Origin: Lactovum miscens
GTDB taxonomy: Bacteria > Bacillota > Bacilli > Lactobacillales > Streptococcaceae
NCBI RefSeq assembly: GCF_014202895.1
Contig: NZ_JACHHV010000001.1
Span: 1 to 64,000, forward strand
Length of the DNA: 64,000 nt
Reading direction: 5' to 3'
The translations under genes were made by a program, and so were the position numbers. Numbering within the stretch: the stretch's first letter is position 1; each line of letters begins with the position of its first letter. A model generated the notes under the pieces. That model was not told where the DNA came from. It ran no database searches and saw only the letters and a list, made by a program, of their open reading frames with translations. Of the stretch, positions 47,440-56,976 are shown piece by piece.

Positions 47440-49518
47440 TTAGTCTATAGATTTGATTTCCAAGATTGTATCTCTGAGTTCGGCAGCAGCTTCAAAGTCT
47501 AAAAGCCCAGCAGCTTCGGACATTTCACGTTCAAGTTTTTTAATAAGCTCTTTGCGTTCCTTCTTAGTCATTTCTTCCGGATGATTGATTTCAACGACTT
47601 CTCCACTTTCAAGTTTCTTCGTTACAGAAATTAAGTCGCGGATTTCTTTGTGAATGGTTTGTGGGGTAATGCCATGTTCATCATTGTATGCTATCTGAAT
47701 TTGACGGCGGCGGGTAGTTTCGTCCATCGCATTTTTCATAGACTTTGTAATTTTATACTTCTCTCCGTTATATTCAGTGTAAAATCCTCCATCCAGCAAT
47801 TCTTTATCTTGTGGTCGCTCTGGATCAAGTGGCTTAGCCATGTCTGAATATAGGATAACATGTCCATTAGAGTTCCGGGCAGCCCGTCCGATGGTCTGAA
47901 TCAGACCACGTTCATTTCTGAGAAAACCTTCTTTATCTGCGTCTAGTATGGCAACTAAGGAAACTTCAGGCACATCAATTCCTTCACGAAGCAGGTTTAT
48001 TCCAATAAGGACATCAAATAATCCAAGACGTAAATCCCGGATGATTTCGGTACGCTCAAGAGTTTTAATGTCAGAGTGAATGTACTTAACCTTAACACCC
48101 ATCCCTTTGAAGTATTCAGATAAGTCTTCCGACATCTTCTTGGTCAGAGTAGTAACAAAAACACGTTCATTTTTTTCTACTCGGGCATTAATTTCTCCTA
48201 AGAGATCATCAATTTGTCCCATCATCGGGCGAACTTCAACTTCAGGATCAAGCAGACCAGTTGGACGAATCACTTGCTCGACGATTGTATCCGTCTGCTC
48301 ATATTCGTAATCACCTGGTGTCGCAGACACATATACAATTTGATGTACATGTTGTTCAAACTCTTCACGCCGTAAAGGGCGATTATCCAACGCTGAAGGC
48401 AGGCGGAAACCATAATTGACTAGCATTTCCTTACGGGCACGATCTCCGTTGTACATGCCTTTAATTTGTCCCATTGTCATATGACTTTCATCAATCATAA
48501 TCAAAAAATCATCGGGAAAGAAATCGATAAGTGTATATGGTGGCTCACCCTCGGAGCGTCCTTCCATGTGACGACTGTAGTTTTCTATACCGGAGCAATA
48601 ACCTAGCTCCCGCATCATTTCAACGTCATAGTTAGTTCTTTGTTCAAGACGTTGCGCTTCAAGCAGTTTTCCTTCATCGCGAAAGAACTTGAGCTGCTTT
48701 TGAAGCTCGGTTTCAATGCGTTCAATCGCTTCTTCCATGCCTTCATCGCCAACCATAAAGTGAGTTGCTGGGAAAATGGAAAGATGATCAACATCGGACA
48801 GAGCTTGACCAGTTAAGACATCAATTTCCCGAATACGATCAATCTCATCACCAAAGAATTCAACACGAAAAGCATGCTCATCATTTGAGGCAGGAAAAAC
48901 TTCAACAACATCCCCTCGAACACGGAAACGTCCACGTTGGAAATCAATGTCGTTTCTCTCAAACTGAATCATAATTAATTCATTCAAAAACTTGTCGCGA
49001 GAGATTTCTTGACCTGGACGGACTGAAACAACTGATTTTTGATATTCCACTGGTGATCCTAGACCATAGATACAGCTGACTGAAGCCACCACTATAACAT
49101 CATTACGTTCAAGTAGGCTTGAAGTTGCTGAGTGGCGGAGTTTATCAATCTCGTCATTGACACTAGAATCTTTTTCAATATAGGTGTCTGAAGAAGGGAC
49201 ATAAGCTTCTGGTTGATAGTAATCATAATAGCTGACAAAGTATTCGACACGATTATTAGGAAAGAATTCTTTAAATTCACCATAGAGCTGACCAGCTAGG
49301 GTTTTGTTATGAGCGATAACCAATGTCGGCTTATTTACTTTTGCAATGACCTCTGACATAGTAAAAGTCTTACCCGTACCTGTGGCACCATGCAGAATCT
49401 GTGCTTTTTCACCATTTTCGATGCCTTCAACAAGGGCTTCAATCGCTTTAGGCTGATCGCCTGTCGGACTATACTTGCTCACTAGATCGAAGCTATGCTT
49501 GTCTTCTCTTTTAAACAT
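47440..49518 (-). CDS. uvrB: Excinuclease ABC subunit B UvrB
   Basis: Damage-verification helicase of nucleotide excision repair. Walker A is [16 protein letters not shown] near residue 40. The damage-clamping beta-hairpin region has [20 protein letters not shown]. Later come [31 protein letters not shown] and IGRAARN. The C-terminal UVR motif contacts UvrC. Length 692 aa is normal. It is followed on the coding strand by a gap and the fabI unit. Confidence 0.96.
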   Translation of the reverse strand: MFKREDKHSFDLVSKYSPTGDQPKAIEALVEGIENGEKAQILHGATGTGKTFTMSEVIAKVNKPTLVIAHNKTLAGQLYGEFKEFFPNNRVEYFVSYYDYYQPEAYVPSSDTYIEKDSSVNDEIDKLRHSATSSLLERNDVIVVASVSCIYGLGSPVEYQKSVVSVRPGQEISRDKFLNELIMIQFERNDIDFQRGRFRVRGDVVEVFPASNDEHAFRVEFFGDEIDRIREIDVLTGQALSDVDHLSIFPATHFMVGDEGMEEAIERIETELQKQLKFFRDEGKLLEAQRLEQRTNYDVEMMRELGYCSGIENYSRHMEGRSEGEPPYTLIDFFPDDFLIMIDESHMTMGQIKGMYNGDRARKEMLVNYGFRLPSALDNRPLRREEFEQHVHQIVYVSATPGDYEYEQTDTIVEQVIRPTGLLDPEVEVRPMMGQIDDLLGEINARVEKNERVFVTTLTKKMSEDLSEYFKGMGVKVKYIHSDIKTLERTEIIRDLRLGLFDVLIGINLLREGIDVPEVSLVAILDADKEGFLRNERGLIQTIGRAARNSNGHVILYSDMAKPLDPERPQDKELLDGGFYTEYNGEKYKITKSMKNAMDETTRRRQIQIAYNDEHGITPQTIHKEIRDLISVTKKLESGEVVEINHPEEMTKKERKELIKKLEREMSEAAGLLDFEAAAELRDTILEIKSID

Positions 49519-49531
49519 TTTTTACCTTCAC

Positions 49532-49981
49532 TTACTTCAAAAATTCTTGGAAATATTTTAAAACCTGATGATAGACCTTATTCTTAACACCAAAATTCAT
49601 AGCCTCTACCTCTTTTAAGCCAAGCTCCTTCCAACTCAGAAATTCAATCTCCTCTGGAAAAGTATTGAAATTGATCTGAACATTCTGACCAAGTTGAATG
49701 AGGAAGTATTGTTGCTCTTGACCGATAAATTCAGTGCCAAGTGGTTTAAGGCCTTCACCAAATTCATAGCGTAAAAGATCTGGCGCTTTAGCTAGAAGTT
49801 CATAATCCGTCGTCCCAAGTTCTTCTGAAATTTCTCGTTTGAGCGTTTCTTCATCACTTTCACCAACTTCTTTGCCACCTTGAGGAAATCCCCAGCCTTG
49901 ATGATCAGAGCGCTCGAAAATTAATAACTTACCATTGGAATTCATCACAATTGCTGCCACATTTGAGCGATATTTTCTCAT
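49532..49981 (-). CDS. Nudix hydrolase (RppH/YtkD-like)
   Basis: The Nudix box is visible as GGKEVGESDEETLKREISEELG (positions about 36-57; G, E, R, E, EE all present), preceded by GWGFPQ. The protein begins RKYRSNVAAIVMNSNGKLLI. The layout resembles RNA pyrophosphohydrolase-type Nudix proteins, but substrate cannot be read from sequence. Length is 149 aa. It is 13 bases upstream of uvrB and probably co-transcribed, suggesting a role in nucleotide or RNA hygiene. Confidence 0.82.
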   Translation of the reverse strand: MRKYRSNVAAIVMNSNGKLLIFERSDHQGWGFPQGGKEVGESDEETLKREISEELGTTDYELLAKAPDLLRYEFGEGLKPLGTEFIGQEQQYFLIQLGQNVQINFNTFPEEIEFLSWKELGLKEVEAMNFGVKNKVYHQVLKYFQEFLK

Positions 49982-50102
49982 AAAATTGTTCCTATCATTG
50001 ATAGAACCATTTTAACATTTTTCCAAACTACAAATATGAAATTATAATTAGCTATAAATGAATTAATGAGAAGAAGTAATTATCTTCTTTGCTTTTTCTA
50101 AT

Positions 50103-50534
50103 TTAATCCTTTATATTTTTAACAATTTCTTGATAATTTTTATTTCCACCTGACAAATTATAAACTTCTCTGAAACCAACATTTTTTAGGGCATTCTGTG
50201 AAGCATTACCAGTTACACCTTTATTACAGTATACGATTGTAAATTTATTCTTATCAAGAGTTTCAGATTTCTCAGGAAAATCAGAAAAGGAATGTTAATC
50301 AAATTTGGGCACATGATTTTTAGTACAACTTCCTGGCGCACGCATATATATCACGGTTATATCAGTATTTTCAGTCTGCAACCTCAGCACCTAAGGCACA
50401 AGGTATCACACGTACTGCATAGGGATATCTATGTCTTTGTCATAAAGAGTAATTTGTGCAGTTTCAGTATTTCGACATGCTTTGGTCGCCACACTTGTAC
50501 TTGCAACTACTGATCAGATTATTATTATTTTCAT
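50103..50534 (-). pseudogene. Secreted/lipoprotein rhodanese, degraded
   Basis: An ATG at 50534 starts a hydrophobic signal-like run broken by a stop after six codons, continuing SVVASTSVATKACRNTETAQ, a possible lipoprotein. Later, in shifted frames, come MRAPGSCTKNHVP and INIPFSDFPEKSE. The intact-looking rhodanese end has TIVYCNKGVTGNASQNAL (active-site Cys loop), then NLSGGNKNYQEIV and a stop at 50103. One or more frameshifts and at least two stops mean it is not functional. Confidence 0.75.
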
Positions 50535-51013
50535 TTTGACGACTCAATTTGCATATGATAATTGATGTCCCAAGTACTTTTATTTAAACAAACATATTTC
50601 TTTTTACTTTGAAATAAGAGTTCTTTGAAGATCACTTGAAACCAAAGATAAAATTTTCATTCAGTGTATAGTGAAGTGAATCATTGTCTCTTTTTCGATG
50701 AGAAAAAAGCTGCCTATGCAAAACTAATTTACGATAGAATATCGTAAGCACACTAGCTATCACTAAACAAAAAGCTAACATTTTTCAAGCGGTTTGATTG
50801 GTCAGATCCTTTAAAATGCCTAAATTTTTTCTCAATTCATTTTCATCTTTCTAAATAGGTAAATTTTATTTATATCTTGTCAAAACTTAATTTGCAAATT
50901 TATGAATAAAGGATGAGCAGTTTACTGCATTAAAATTTTTAATAATATGTTCAAAATAGGTTTGATCCTAAATCTTCAAGAATCTATCCATAATTAATGC
51001 TATTTTATGAAAC
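50535..51013. other. Non-coding stretch
   Basis: AT-rich, with no reading frame, repeat or clear terminator that I can support. Confidence 0.4.
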
Positions 51014-51616
51014 TTATTTCAATTTCAAAATTTCTCTTAAGCTTTTAACAGAGTATGTTGCCTTATCATTCACTGCACTTGAATCAAAGAAAACCGTAGA
51101 ACATCCTGCAGAATGTCCTGCATCAATATCGATCTCACGATCTCCAATCACAAGGGTATCAGCTTTCTCAAGTTGATATTTTTCTAGTAAATAGTTAATT
51201 GAGTTAGGCTGAGGCTTTCTTGGAAAACCATTTTCGGAAGTCACAACTTCTGTAAAATAGAATTTAATTCCTGAACTTTCAAGAATCGACAGTACTTGTC
51301 GATTTCGGTGAGAAATCATAAAGTTTTGTCCGCCTGATTCAATGACTTTAGCTAATACATCTTTGCCACCATCAAATAGGATAGGTTTTTCCAAAGACTC
51401 AGCTTCTAATTTTTTATATTCTGACAAAAATCCTGGAATCTCTTTTGCAAATTTTTCAACAGCGTGACCGGTTGACACCTTCAGAGCAGGATAAATTTCG
51501 TGGTGAAGGCGGATGAACCCGTGTCTAAATAGTACAGCGATAAAAGCCCGAGTTGAGACTTCATAGTTATCAAGTAGGGTACCTCCAAGGTCCCAAATAT
51601 AGTTTTTGTAAGTCAT
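51014..51616 (-). CDS. HAD-superfamily hydrolase, variant motif I (DLGGT)
   Basis: A 200-aa HAD subfamily IA protein. Motif I is YIWDLGGTLLDNYE: the nucleophile Asp is present, but the usual second Asp (DxD) is Gly. Motif II is seen as FMISHRN and motif IV as LVIGDREIDIDAGHSAGC, with the metal-binding Asp residues. The same DLGGT form is, as far as I recall, common in lactic-acid bacteria, so it is probably a true subfamily. Without the second Asp ordinary phosphatase activity is doubtful; substrate unknown. Seven bases downstream of an EamA transporter gene. Confidence 0.8.
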   Translation of the reverse strand: MTYKNYIWDLGGTLLDNYEVSTRAFIAVLFRHGFIRLHHEIYPALKVSTGHAVEKFAKEIPGFLSEYKKLEAESLEKPILFDGGKDVLAKVIESGGQNFMISHRNRQVLSILESSGIKFYFTEVVTSENGFPRKPQPNSINYLLEKYQLEKADTLVIGDREIDIDAGHSAGCSTVFFDSSAVNDKATYSVKSLREILKLK

Positions 51617-51623
51617 ATTTGAA

Positions 51624-52535
51624 TTAACCTTCTCCTTCAGCTTTAGAAAGTAAAATTACTGAAACAACAACTAGTACCATAGCAAAACCCGTAACGAAAT
51701 TCAATTTGAGTCCAAAGAGGGGAATACTAATGAGTACTGATGTTATCGGTTCGGTAGCCGCTGCCACAGTTGCTACCAAGGGTGAAACATACTTAATTGC
51801 TTGAAGCCAAGCTAGAAAAGCTAATGCTGTCCCTACAATGGCAATTCCTAAAACCAAAGCAATCGACTCAATTGAAATTTTGTAGTTAACTTGCCAAACT
51901 GGATGAATGATATTTGATCCAATTCCAGCAACTAGAAATCCCCAACCAGCAACTGAAATTGCACTATATTTGGCAATTAAGTTGAAAGGTGCCAATGAAT
52001 AAAAGACAACTGCAATAGCCGCGAGAATACCTGAAATTAGTGCTATGGGATTAATTGATAATTTTGAAACATTTCCACCCGTGATTAATAGGAAGACACC
52101 AATCATTGCTAGAAACACCCAAAAAATTGATTTCTTTTTGGGAAATTTATGATGAAAAATTGCAAAATATAAGAGAATAAAAACGGGAGAAATATACTGC
52201 AAGATCGTTGCAGTCGCAGAATTTGAAAATTGAATACAAGTATAATATGAGAATTGGACACTAAAAACACCAAAAACGGTATAAACTAAGAAAACCGGGA
52301 GATTCGACTTGTCTTTCCATATATCAAAAAAATTCATTGGTTTTTGCATTGCAGAAATAAACAGCAAAAAGAATCCAGCCACAATCAAGCGAAATGAGGT
52401 AACCCAGAGAGCATCACCGTGGAAAGTTGAGAAAAAAATCTGTCCAAATATTCCAGAAACTCCCCAAAGACATCCAGCTACAAGGGCATAGAGTGTTCCC
52501 TTAAATATTTGTCTTTGAGTTTTTGTCATTGTCAT
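51624..52535 (-). CDS. EamA/DMT-family transporter
   Basis: About 10 predicted membrane helices over 303 aa in two EamA repeats. The first begins ALVAGCLWGVSGIFGQIFF, and a later segment has PLVATVAAATEPITSVLIS, typical of the drug/metabolite transporter family. Substrate unknown (amino acids, purines or toxins are known in relatives). No SD is seen. A TATAAT (52549-52544) ends nine bases before the ATG, so the transcript may be leaderless. Likely co-transcribed with the HAD gene. Confidence 0.82.
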   Translation of the reverse strand: MTMTKTQRQIFKGTLYALVAGCLWGVSGIFGQIFFSTFHGDALWVTSFRLIVAGFFLLFISAMQKPMNFFDIWKDKSNLPVFLVYTVFGVFSVQFSYYTCIQFSNSATATILQYISPVFILLYFAIFHHKFPKKKSIFWVFLAMIGVFLLITGGNVSKLSINPIALISGILAAIAVVFYSLAPFNLIAKYSAISVAGWGFLVAGIGSNIIHPVWQVNYKISIESIALVLGIAIVGTALAFLAWLQAIKYVSPLVATVAAATEPITSVLISIPLFGLKLNFVTGFAMVLVVVSVILLSKAEGEG

Positions 52536-52613
52536 ACTTTGCTATTATAGCCCATGCTTAAAAAAATCCTAGTTCAAAGTCTAGAATTTCAGAGTTTATA
52601 TAATTCTTAAAAC

Positions 52614-52781
52614 TTAATCACCAGATCCAATTTTACGTACACCTGATGCACCTCCACCACGAGAATTTGTACCTGTCGCCTTTGTACCTGTCATTCCTCC
52701 GTCCTTTTGATAGGGAAATGAGTTTTTTGATTTAGCATCACGAATTGCTGCTAATTTCTCTTGCATTTGTTTCTTATCCAT
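52614..52781 (-). CDS. 55-aa Gly/Ser/Thr-rich hypothetical protein
   Basis: ATG at 52781 with AAGGAA upstream. The protein starts DKKQMQEKLAAIRDAK (a helix) and continues into a glycine-rich tail with GGMTGTKATGTNSRGGGASG. The tail is probably disordered and basic. I do not recognise the family. Base composition (GGTGGAGGTG-type runs) and codon use look like a real gene. It stands alone between eamA and rodA. Confidence 0.65.
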   Translation of the reverse strand: MDKKQMQEKLAAIRDAKSKNSFPYQKDGGMTGTKATGTNSRGGGASGVRKIGSGD

Positions 52782-52974
52782 AGGGACTAATTTCCTTGTT
52801 CTTTATTTTAAGTTAATATACTGATATTGATTCTATCAGATTTCCTTAAGTTCTACAATACTATTGACAAGATTTCTAATAAATACTCAAATGTGTTTCA
52901 GAATATGTAGTATAAATTTCATTAATAAAATTTAAATCCAATTTTTTTCGAAAATCTTTTATAAGACACCATAC

Positions 52975-53003
52975 TAAAAATGGCAAAAACTATGATGTTG
53001 CCA
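52975..53003 (-). terminator. Terminator of rodA
   Basis: On the minus strand TGGCAA / TTGCCA around an 11-base loop, followed by TTTTT, 17 bases after the rodA stop. Confidence 0.7.
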
Positions 53004-53019
53004 AATGGTTAAGTGAGCT

Positions 53020-54288
53020 CTACTCTCGAGTAACCTTTTTGTTTAGTTCCATACGTTTGGCAAGCATACGTCGATACTTGTCACGCGTCTTACCACGACG
53101 TTCTGGAGATTCTTGGTTATACTTGATTGATAAGATCAAACCGATACCAATGATATTTGATATCAAGTTTGAGCCACCTTGTGAGATAAAAGGCAAAGGA
53201 ATACCTGTCAAAGGTAAAATTCCAACAATCGCTCCAATATTTTCAAAAACATGAAAGAGAAGCATCATCGTAAACCCTGTTGCAATCAATGTATAGAAGA
53301 GATTATTAGCCCTAAACGTCGCACGGATCATGCGATAGATTAGATAGAGATAAAGGAAGATCACTATTGATGCACCGACAAAACCTGTACCTCCAGCAAT
53401 TACTGTGAAGATCATATCAGACTCACGAACGGGAACAGCGATCTGACCAATTCCAGATCCGATTCCGAACATCCCTCCTACTGCCGTTGAAATCAAGGCT
53501 TGAGATTGCTGATAAGAGTTTTGCTGAACATCAGCAAATGGGTGAAGCCATGCTTGGAACCGAGCTGACTGGTAAGATTGAAAACCAAGGCTGTTAAGGA
53601 AGTGTTGACCATTTGGAGTAATTATTACATATACTCCAGCCGCAAGTATTGCTGTGAAAAGTAAAATAAGAGGCATGAGAATTTTCCAACTCACCCCTGA
53701 AATAAGCAGCATGCCTGCAAAAATGGCTAAGAATACGAGTAATGTTCCAAAGTCATTTTGCATATGAGGACCAACTAGGACAAAGGCAATTGGAAGAAAT
53801 GAAAGGATCATTTCCACAATAAGGAATAAGTCTGTCCGAATACTTTGAATTTTATTCTTCTCTCGGAAATTAACGACCAATCTTGATAAAAAGAGGATAT
53901 AGGCTACTTTCATCAGCTCTGATGGCTCAAAAAGGGTTGTACCATGGATTGAGATCCAAGATTTAGCACCCGTCGCCATATAGACTGCAGGACTATAAAA
54001 GAAAATCGGTACCACCATCAAGACAAGGCCAATGACATAAATCGTCGGTGCCAAAAGCCAAAGTGCCCTCACATCAAAATGCATTACAAAGAAAGCAGCC
54101 GCAATTCCTATCATTAACCATGCTCCCTGTTGTATCAAAAGCGTATTGGCCTTTAGAGGGTAGTCCGTTGTCAGTGAAAAGCCAAGGGCGACAAAACCAA
54201 TAATAATCAGCAAAAAGACAGGCAAAATCAATGCATAGTCAATTCTAGAGTCATTAAAAAGTTTGCGATTCCGAGGTCTATTTTCCAT
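53020..54288 (-). CDS. rodA: SEDS peptidoglycan polymerase (RodA-like)
   Basis: Membrane glycosyltransferase for cell-wall elongation, with about 10 helices over 422 aa. It has AKSWISIHGTTLFEPSELMK with the conserved region around the catalytic site. ENIGAIVGILPLTGIPLPFI then SQGGSNLISNIIGIG near the end fits RodA better than FtsW. The basic N-terminus (NRPRNRKLF) is cytoplasmic. The start could be 54294 or 54288; SD is weak. Monocistronic, with a terminator behind it. Confidence 0.88.
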   Translation of the reverse strand: MENRPRNRKLFNDSRIDYALILPVFLLIIIGFVALGFSLTTDYPLKANTLLIQQGAWLMIGIAAAFFVMHFDVRALWLLAPTIYVIGLVLMVVPIFFYSPAVYMATGAKSWISIHGTTLFEPSELMKVAYILFLSRLVVNFREKNKIQSIRTDLFLIVEMILSFLPIAFVLVGPHMQNDFGTLLVFLAIFAGMLLISGVSWKILMPLILLFTAILAAGVYVIITPNGQHFLNSLGFQSYQSARFQAWLHPFADVQQNSYQQSQALISTAVGGMFGIGSGIGQIAVPVRESDMIFTVIAGGTGFVGASIVIFLYLYLIYRMIRATFRANNLFYTLIATGFTMMLLFHVFENIGAIVGILPLTGIPLPFISQGGSNLISNIIGIGLILSIKYNQESPERRGKTRDKYRRMLAKRMELNKKVTRE

Positions 54289-54395
54289 TCTCATATTCTA
54301 TCATGCATTTCAGAAAATAAGTATTTCTATTTTCTTACATTTTTCAATTCTTTCATTTTCAATATTTTAATTTTTTATGGATAACTTTAAAAAAA

Positions 54396-54413
54396 CTCGA
54401 AATTAAATTCGAG
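54396..54413 (-). terminator. Terminator after the VTT-domain gene
   Basis: On the minus strand CTCGAA-TTTAAT-TTCGAG followed by TTTTTTT, immediately after the stop at 54419. It closes the cesF-S-R ... VTT run of genes. Confidence 0.85.
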
Positions 54414-54418
54414 ATACT

Positions 54419-55030
54419 TTAACCACCAATTAGTTTTTTTACAAGTTCACCCCCATATATCAACACGTATGAATAAGCCAATATTGATGGGATCTTTCCT
54501 ACGAATATAGTGAAAATGAAAAACTTATAAGTCATTTTGGTCTGGCTTGAAATCATTACTAAGGCATCATCAGGAGCAATTGGAGAACAAATTAGAGCAA
54601 AGAAAATCCAGTCAAACCGACGATTACTCCTCTCATAAATTCCCATAAAGCGTTCATAGGTCTTCTCTTTGACAAAGGTCCTAATCAGGACCGTGCCATA
54701 TCTCCTTCCTACATAAAATAAGCCTAGTGAACCAAAGCAAATTCCAATATAATTGTAAACAAAGCCCATCACAGGACCAAAAATAAGTACCCCTGCCGCT
54801 TGAGATAGCCCTCCAGGAATAATCGGGATAATAATTCCAATCATCGTTATGGAAACAAAGATAAAAGGGCCTAATATTTTATGAGCCAGCACCAGATCTT
54901 TGAGAACTGCCTGATTAGTCAAGGCACCAATTCGATAAAGATACACAGCGCCCAAAACTGTCGCCAAAATTCCTAATATAGAGATGATGTTAAAAATTCG
55001 TTTAATTAATTTTGCGAGCTCTGGATTCAT
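54419..55030 (-). CDS. TVP38/TMEM64 (VTT domain) membrane protein
   Basis: A 203-aa protein with about five or six membrane segments. The VTT/SNARE-associated core has IPIIPGGLSQAAGVLIFGP, then GSLGLFYVGRRYG and LICSPIAPDDALVMI. Relatives (DedA superfamily) are linked to lipid scrambling and envelope homeostasis. The SD (GAGGGGAGG) is very strong. It follows a cell-envelope stress system and is 112 bases after the cyclophilin-S1 gene. Confidence 0.82.
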   Translation of the reverse strand: MNPELAKLIKRIFNIISILGILATVLGAVYLYRIGALTNQAVLKDLVLAHKILGPFIFVSITMIGIIIPIIPGGLSQAAGVLIFGPVMGFVYNYIGICFGSLGLFYVGRRYGTVLIRTFVKEKTYERFMGIYERSNRRFDWIFFALICSPIAPDDALVMISSQTKMTYKFFIFTIFVGKIPSILAYSYVLIYGGELVKKLIGG

Positions 55031-55142
55031 AACCTCCCCTCTCTATCAGTTCAGAATATTATTCAGAAGAAACTGCCAATTCTATAAAAGAAATCGGTTT
55101 AGAATTCAGACTCGGACTTTACTGACCCGATTCTGCAGGGCC

Positions 55143-56150
55143 TTAAAACTCTTTAGCTTGAAGATAGTCCTCAGCTTCTTTAACCCATTTTGACATTTCG
55201 TGTGACAACGACTTAAAGCCAATATCTTCGCGGCTATCTGTGGCAAAATGTTTTCGGTGCGCCTTATGCATTTCAGGATCTTCTTCAAGTGAACGAGCAG
55301 ATAAAGAAATCTTGCTTGAATACTCATCAAAATCAATCACTTGAACCTTCAATTTTTGGCCAATCTCAACAACTTCATGAATGTCTTTAACAAACCCTGA
55401 CTGAATTTCAGAAATGTGAATTAGCCCCTTTTTTTCCTTGTCAAACTTTACAAAGGAACCATATGGCTGTACGCCAATCACTTCTGCATCAAAAATGTCA
55501 CCAATTTTTACTTCATGTTTCCGAAAAATATCTTCAGATGCCTTCAAAATTTTCTTTTTTTTTTCTTCAATTGTAATTGACTCAATAAAGACCTTCTCAA
55601 GAGGGCGGTCATTATGATCCACGCTAACATTTGCAATCTTGTCAAGAACCTCAAAAGAAGCTTCATCAGCCAACTGACCAAAGACAGTGTGTCTGCGATC
55701 CAAATGAGGTGTTCCACCTCTCTCAGCATAGGCTTTTGCAATTTCAGTTGGCCAACCTGCAGATTCTAAGTCAGCTTTTGAGTAATCAGAATTTGACTTT
55801 TGAACGATAAAAAACTGTGAACCATTAGTGTTTGGGCCAGCATTAGCCATTGATAATGCACCACGGAGGTTAAATAAGAAGTCCGAGAATTCATCTTCAA
55901 AACGTTTCCCATAGATTGACTCACCACCAGCACCAGTTCCTGTCGGGTCACCACCTTGAATCATAAATTCATTAATTATCCTGTGGAAAGCAATTCCATC
56001 GTAATAGTTATTCCTAGCCAGCTCTAAAAAATTCTTGACAGTTCTTGGAGTGAGTTCATCAAAAAAATGAACCTTTAAATCACCAAGATTAGTATGAATT
56101 GTAGCAATTGTGCCTTTTGTGGACTTTAAATCTAATTGTGGGTATGTCAT
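55143..56150 (-). CDS. Cyclophilin peptidyl-prolyl isomerase fused to an S1 RNA-binding domain
   Basis: Residues ~10-195 are a cyclophilin: YDGIAFHRIINEFMIQGGDP (catalytic Arg) and SMANAGPNTNGSQFFIV, then HTVFGQLADEASFEVLDKIA. After a lysine-rich helix, residues ~215-285 form an S1 domain: VKIGDIFDAEVIGVQPYGSF, GLIHISEIQSGFV and SSKISLSARSLEE. The tail is charged. Total 335 aa. No signal peptide, so cytoplasmic. ATGA overlap with the HAD gene upstream. The fusion suggests a chaperone acting on ribosome- or RNA-bound partners. Confidence 0.9.
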   Translation of the reverse strand: MTYPQLDLKSTKGTIATIHTNLGDLKVHFFDELTPRTVKNFLELARNNYYDGIAFHRIINEFMIQGGDPTGTGAGGESIYGKRFEDEFSDFLFNLRGALSMANAGPNTNGSQFFIVQKSNSDYSKADLESAGWPTEIAKAYAERGGTPHLDRRHTVFGQLADEASFEVLDKIANVSVDHNDRPLEKVFIESITIEEKKKKILKASEDIFRKHEVKIGDIFDAEVIGVQPYGSFVKFDKEKKGLIHISEIQSGFVKDIHEVVEIGQKLKVQVIDFDEYSSKISLSARSLEEDPEMHKAHRKHFATDSREDIGFKSLSHEMSKWVKEAEDYLQAKEF

Positions 56151-56950
56151 TCAATAATTCCTAATTCTACCAGTGCTTTATGTACACCATCTTCTTCTAC
56201 TTTTTTTGTAACATAGTCGGCTTGTTTGAGAACCTGATCATCTGAGATCTCCATAGCAACGAAGAGACCTGGCAGATCAACTAATTCAAGATCATTAGGA
56301 CCATCTCCAAAATTCATCATACTTTCAAGTGGGAGCCCCAATTTATCTAAGACAATCTTACAACCTTCGCGTTTGTTTCCATTAATTGGGACAATGTCAC
56401 ATGAATTAAGGTGCCAACGGACACGACGAACCTTGTCCGTAAACTTTTCAGGTAAGACTAGATCTTCATCATGATCAGACAGTGACAAGATTTGATATAC
56501 AGAATTTGATTTATTGAAATCCGGATCAACTTTTAAATCACCATAGATGATCTGCATGGCATCTCTCTCAAGGTCACCCCACTTTGAAATGGCCAACTCA
56601 TTATTCCCATAAAAGACATATTCTGAATCTACAGATTTAAGCCAATCTACGAGGTCTTGGGCCAACTCAGGAGAATAAGGATTATCATAAACCACCTCCC
56701 CTGAACTATTCACAATATAAGCTCCGTTTGCGGTAACATAGAAATCCGGATTCAGTGCTCGAACTTCAGGGACGACACCCGATAAGTTTCGACCAGTTGC
56801 AATACCAGTTAAAATTCCCTTTTTTCGTAATTTATCAAAGGCAAGGTTGACTGAATCTGGCATAAACCCAGTGTCTTTTATACGTAATGTGTCATCAATG
56901 TCAAAAAAAATAATTTTTACTTCTTTTGCTCTTTTTTTCAATTCTTCCAT
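56147..56950 (-). CDS. Cof-type HAD-IIB phosphatase
   Basis: Sugar-phosphate/FMN-type phosphatase of 267 aa. Motif I is IIFFDIDDTLRIKD, motif II GIATGRNLSG, and motif IV NFGDGPNDLELVD; all catalytic Asp residues are present. It is 26 bases downstream of the response regulator and overlaps the cyclophilin-S1 gene by four bases. In streptococci I recall this HAD as fused to the cyclophilin; here they are separate. Confidence 0.88.
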   Translation of the reverse strand: MEELKKRAKEVKIIFFDIDDTLRIKDTGFMPDSVNLAFDKLRKKGILTGIATGRNLSGVVPEVRALNPDFYVTANGAYIVNSSGEVVYDNPYSPELAQDLVDWLKSVDSEYVFYGNNELAISKWGDLERDAMQIIYGDLKVDPDFNKSNSVYQILSLSDHDEDLVLPEKFTDKVRRVRWHLNSCDIVPINGNKREGCKIVLDKLGLPLESMMNFGDGPNDLELVDLPGLFVAMEISDDQVLKQADYVTKKVEEDGVHKALVELGIIE

Positions 56951-56976
56951 ATTTATATTATATCAAAAATTCCATT

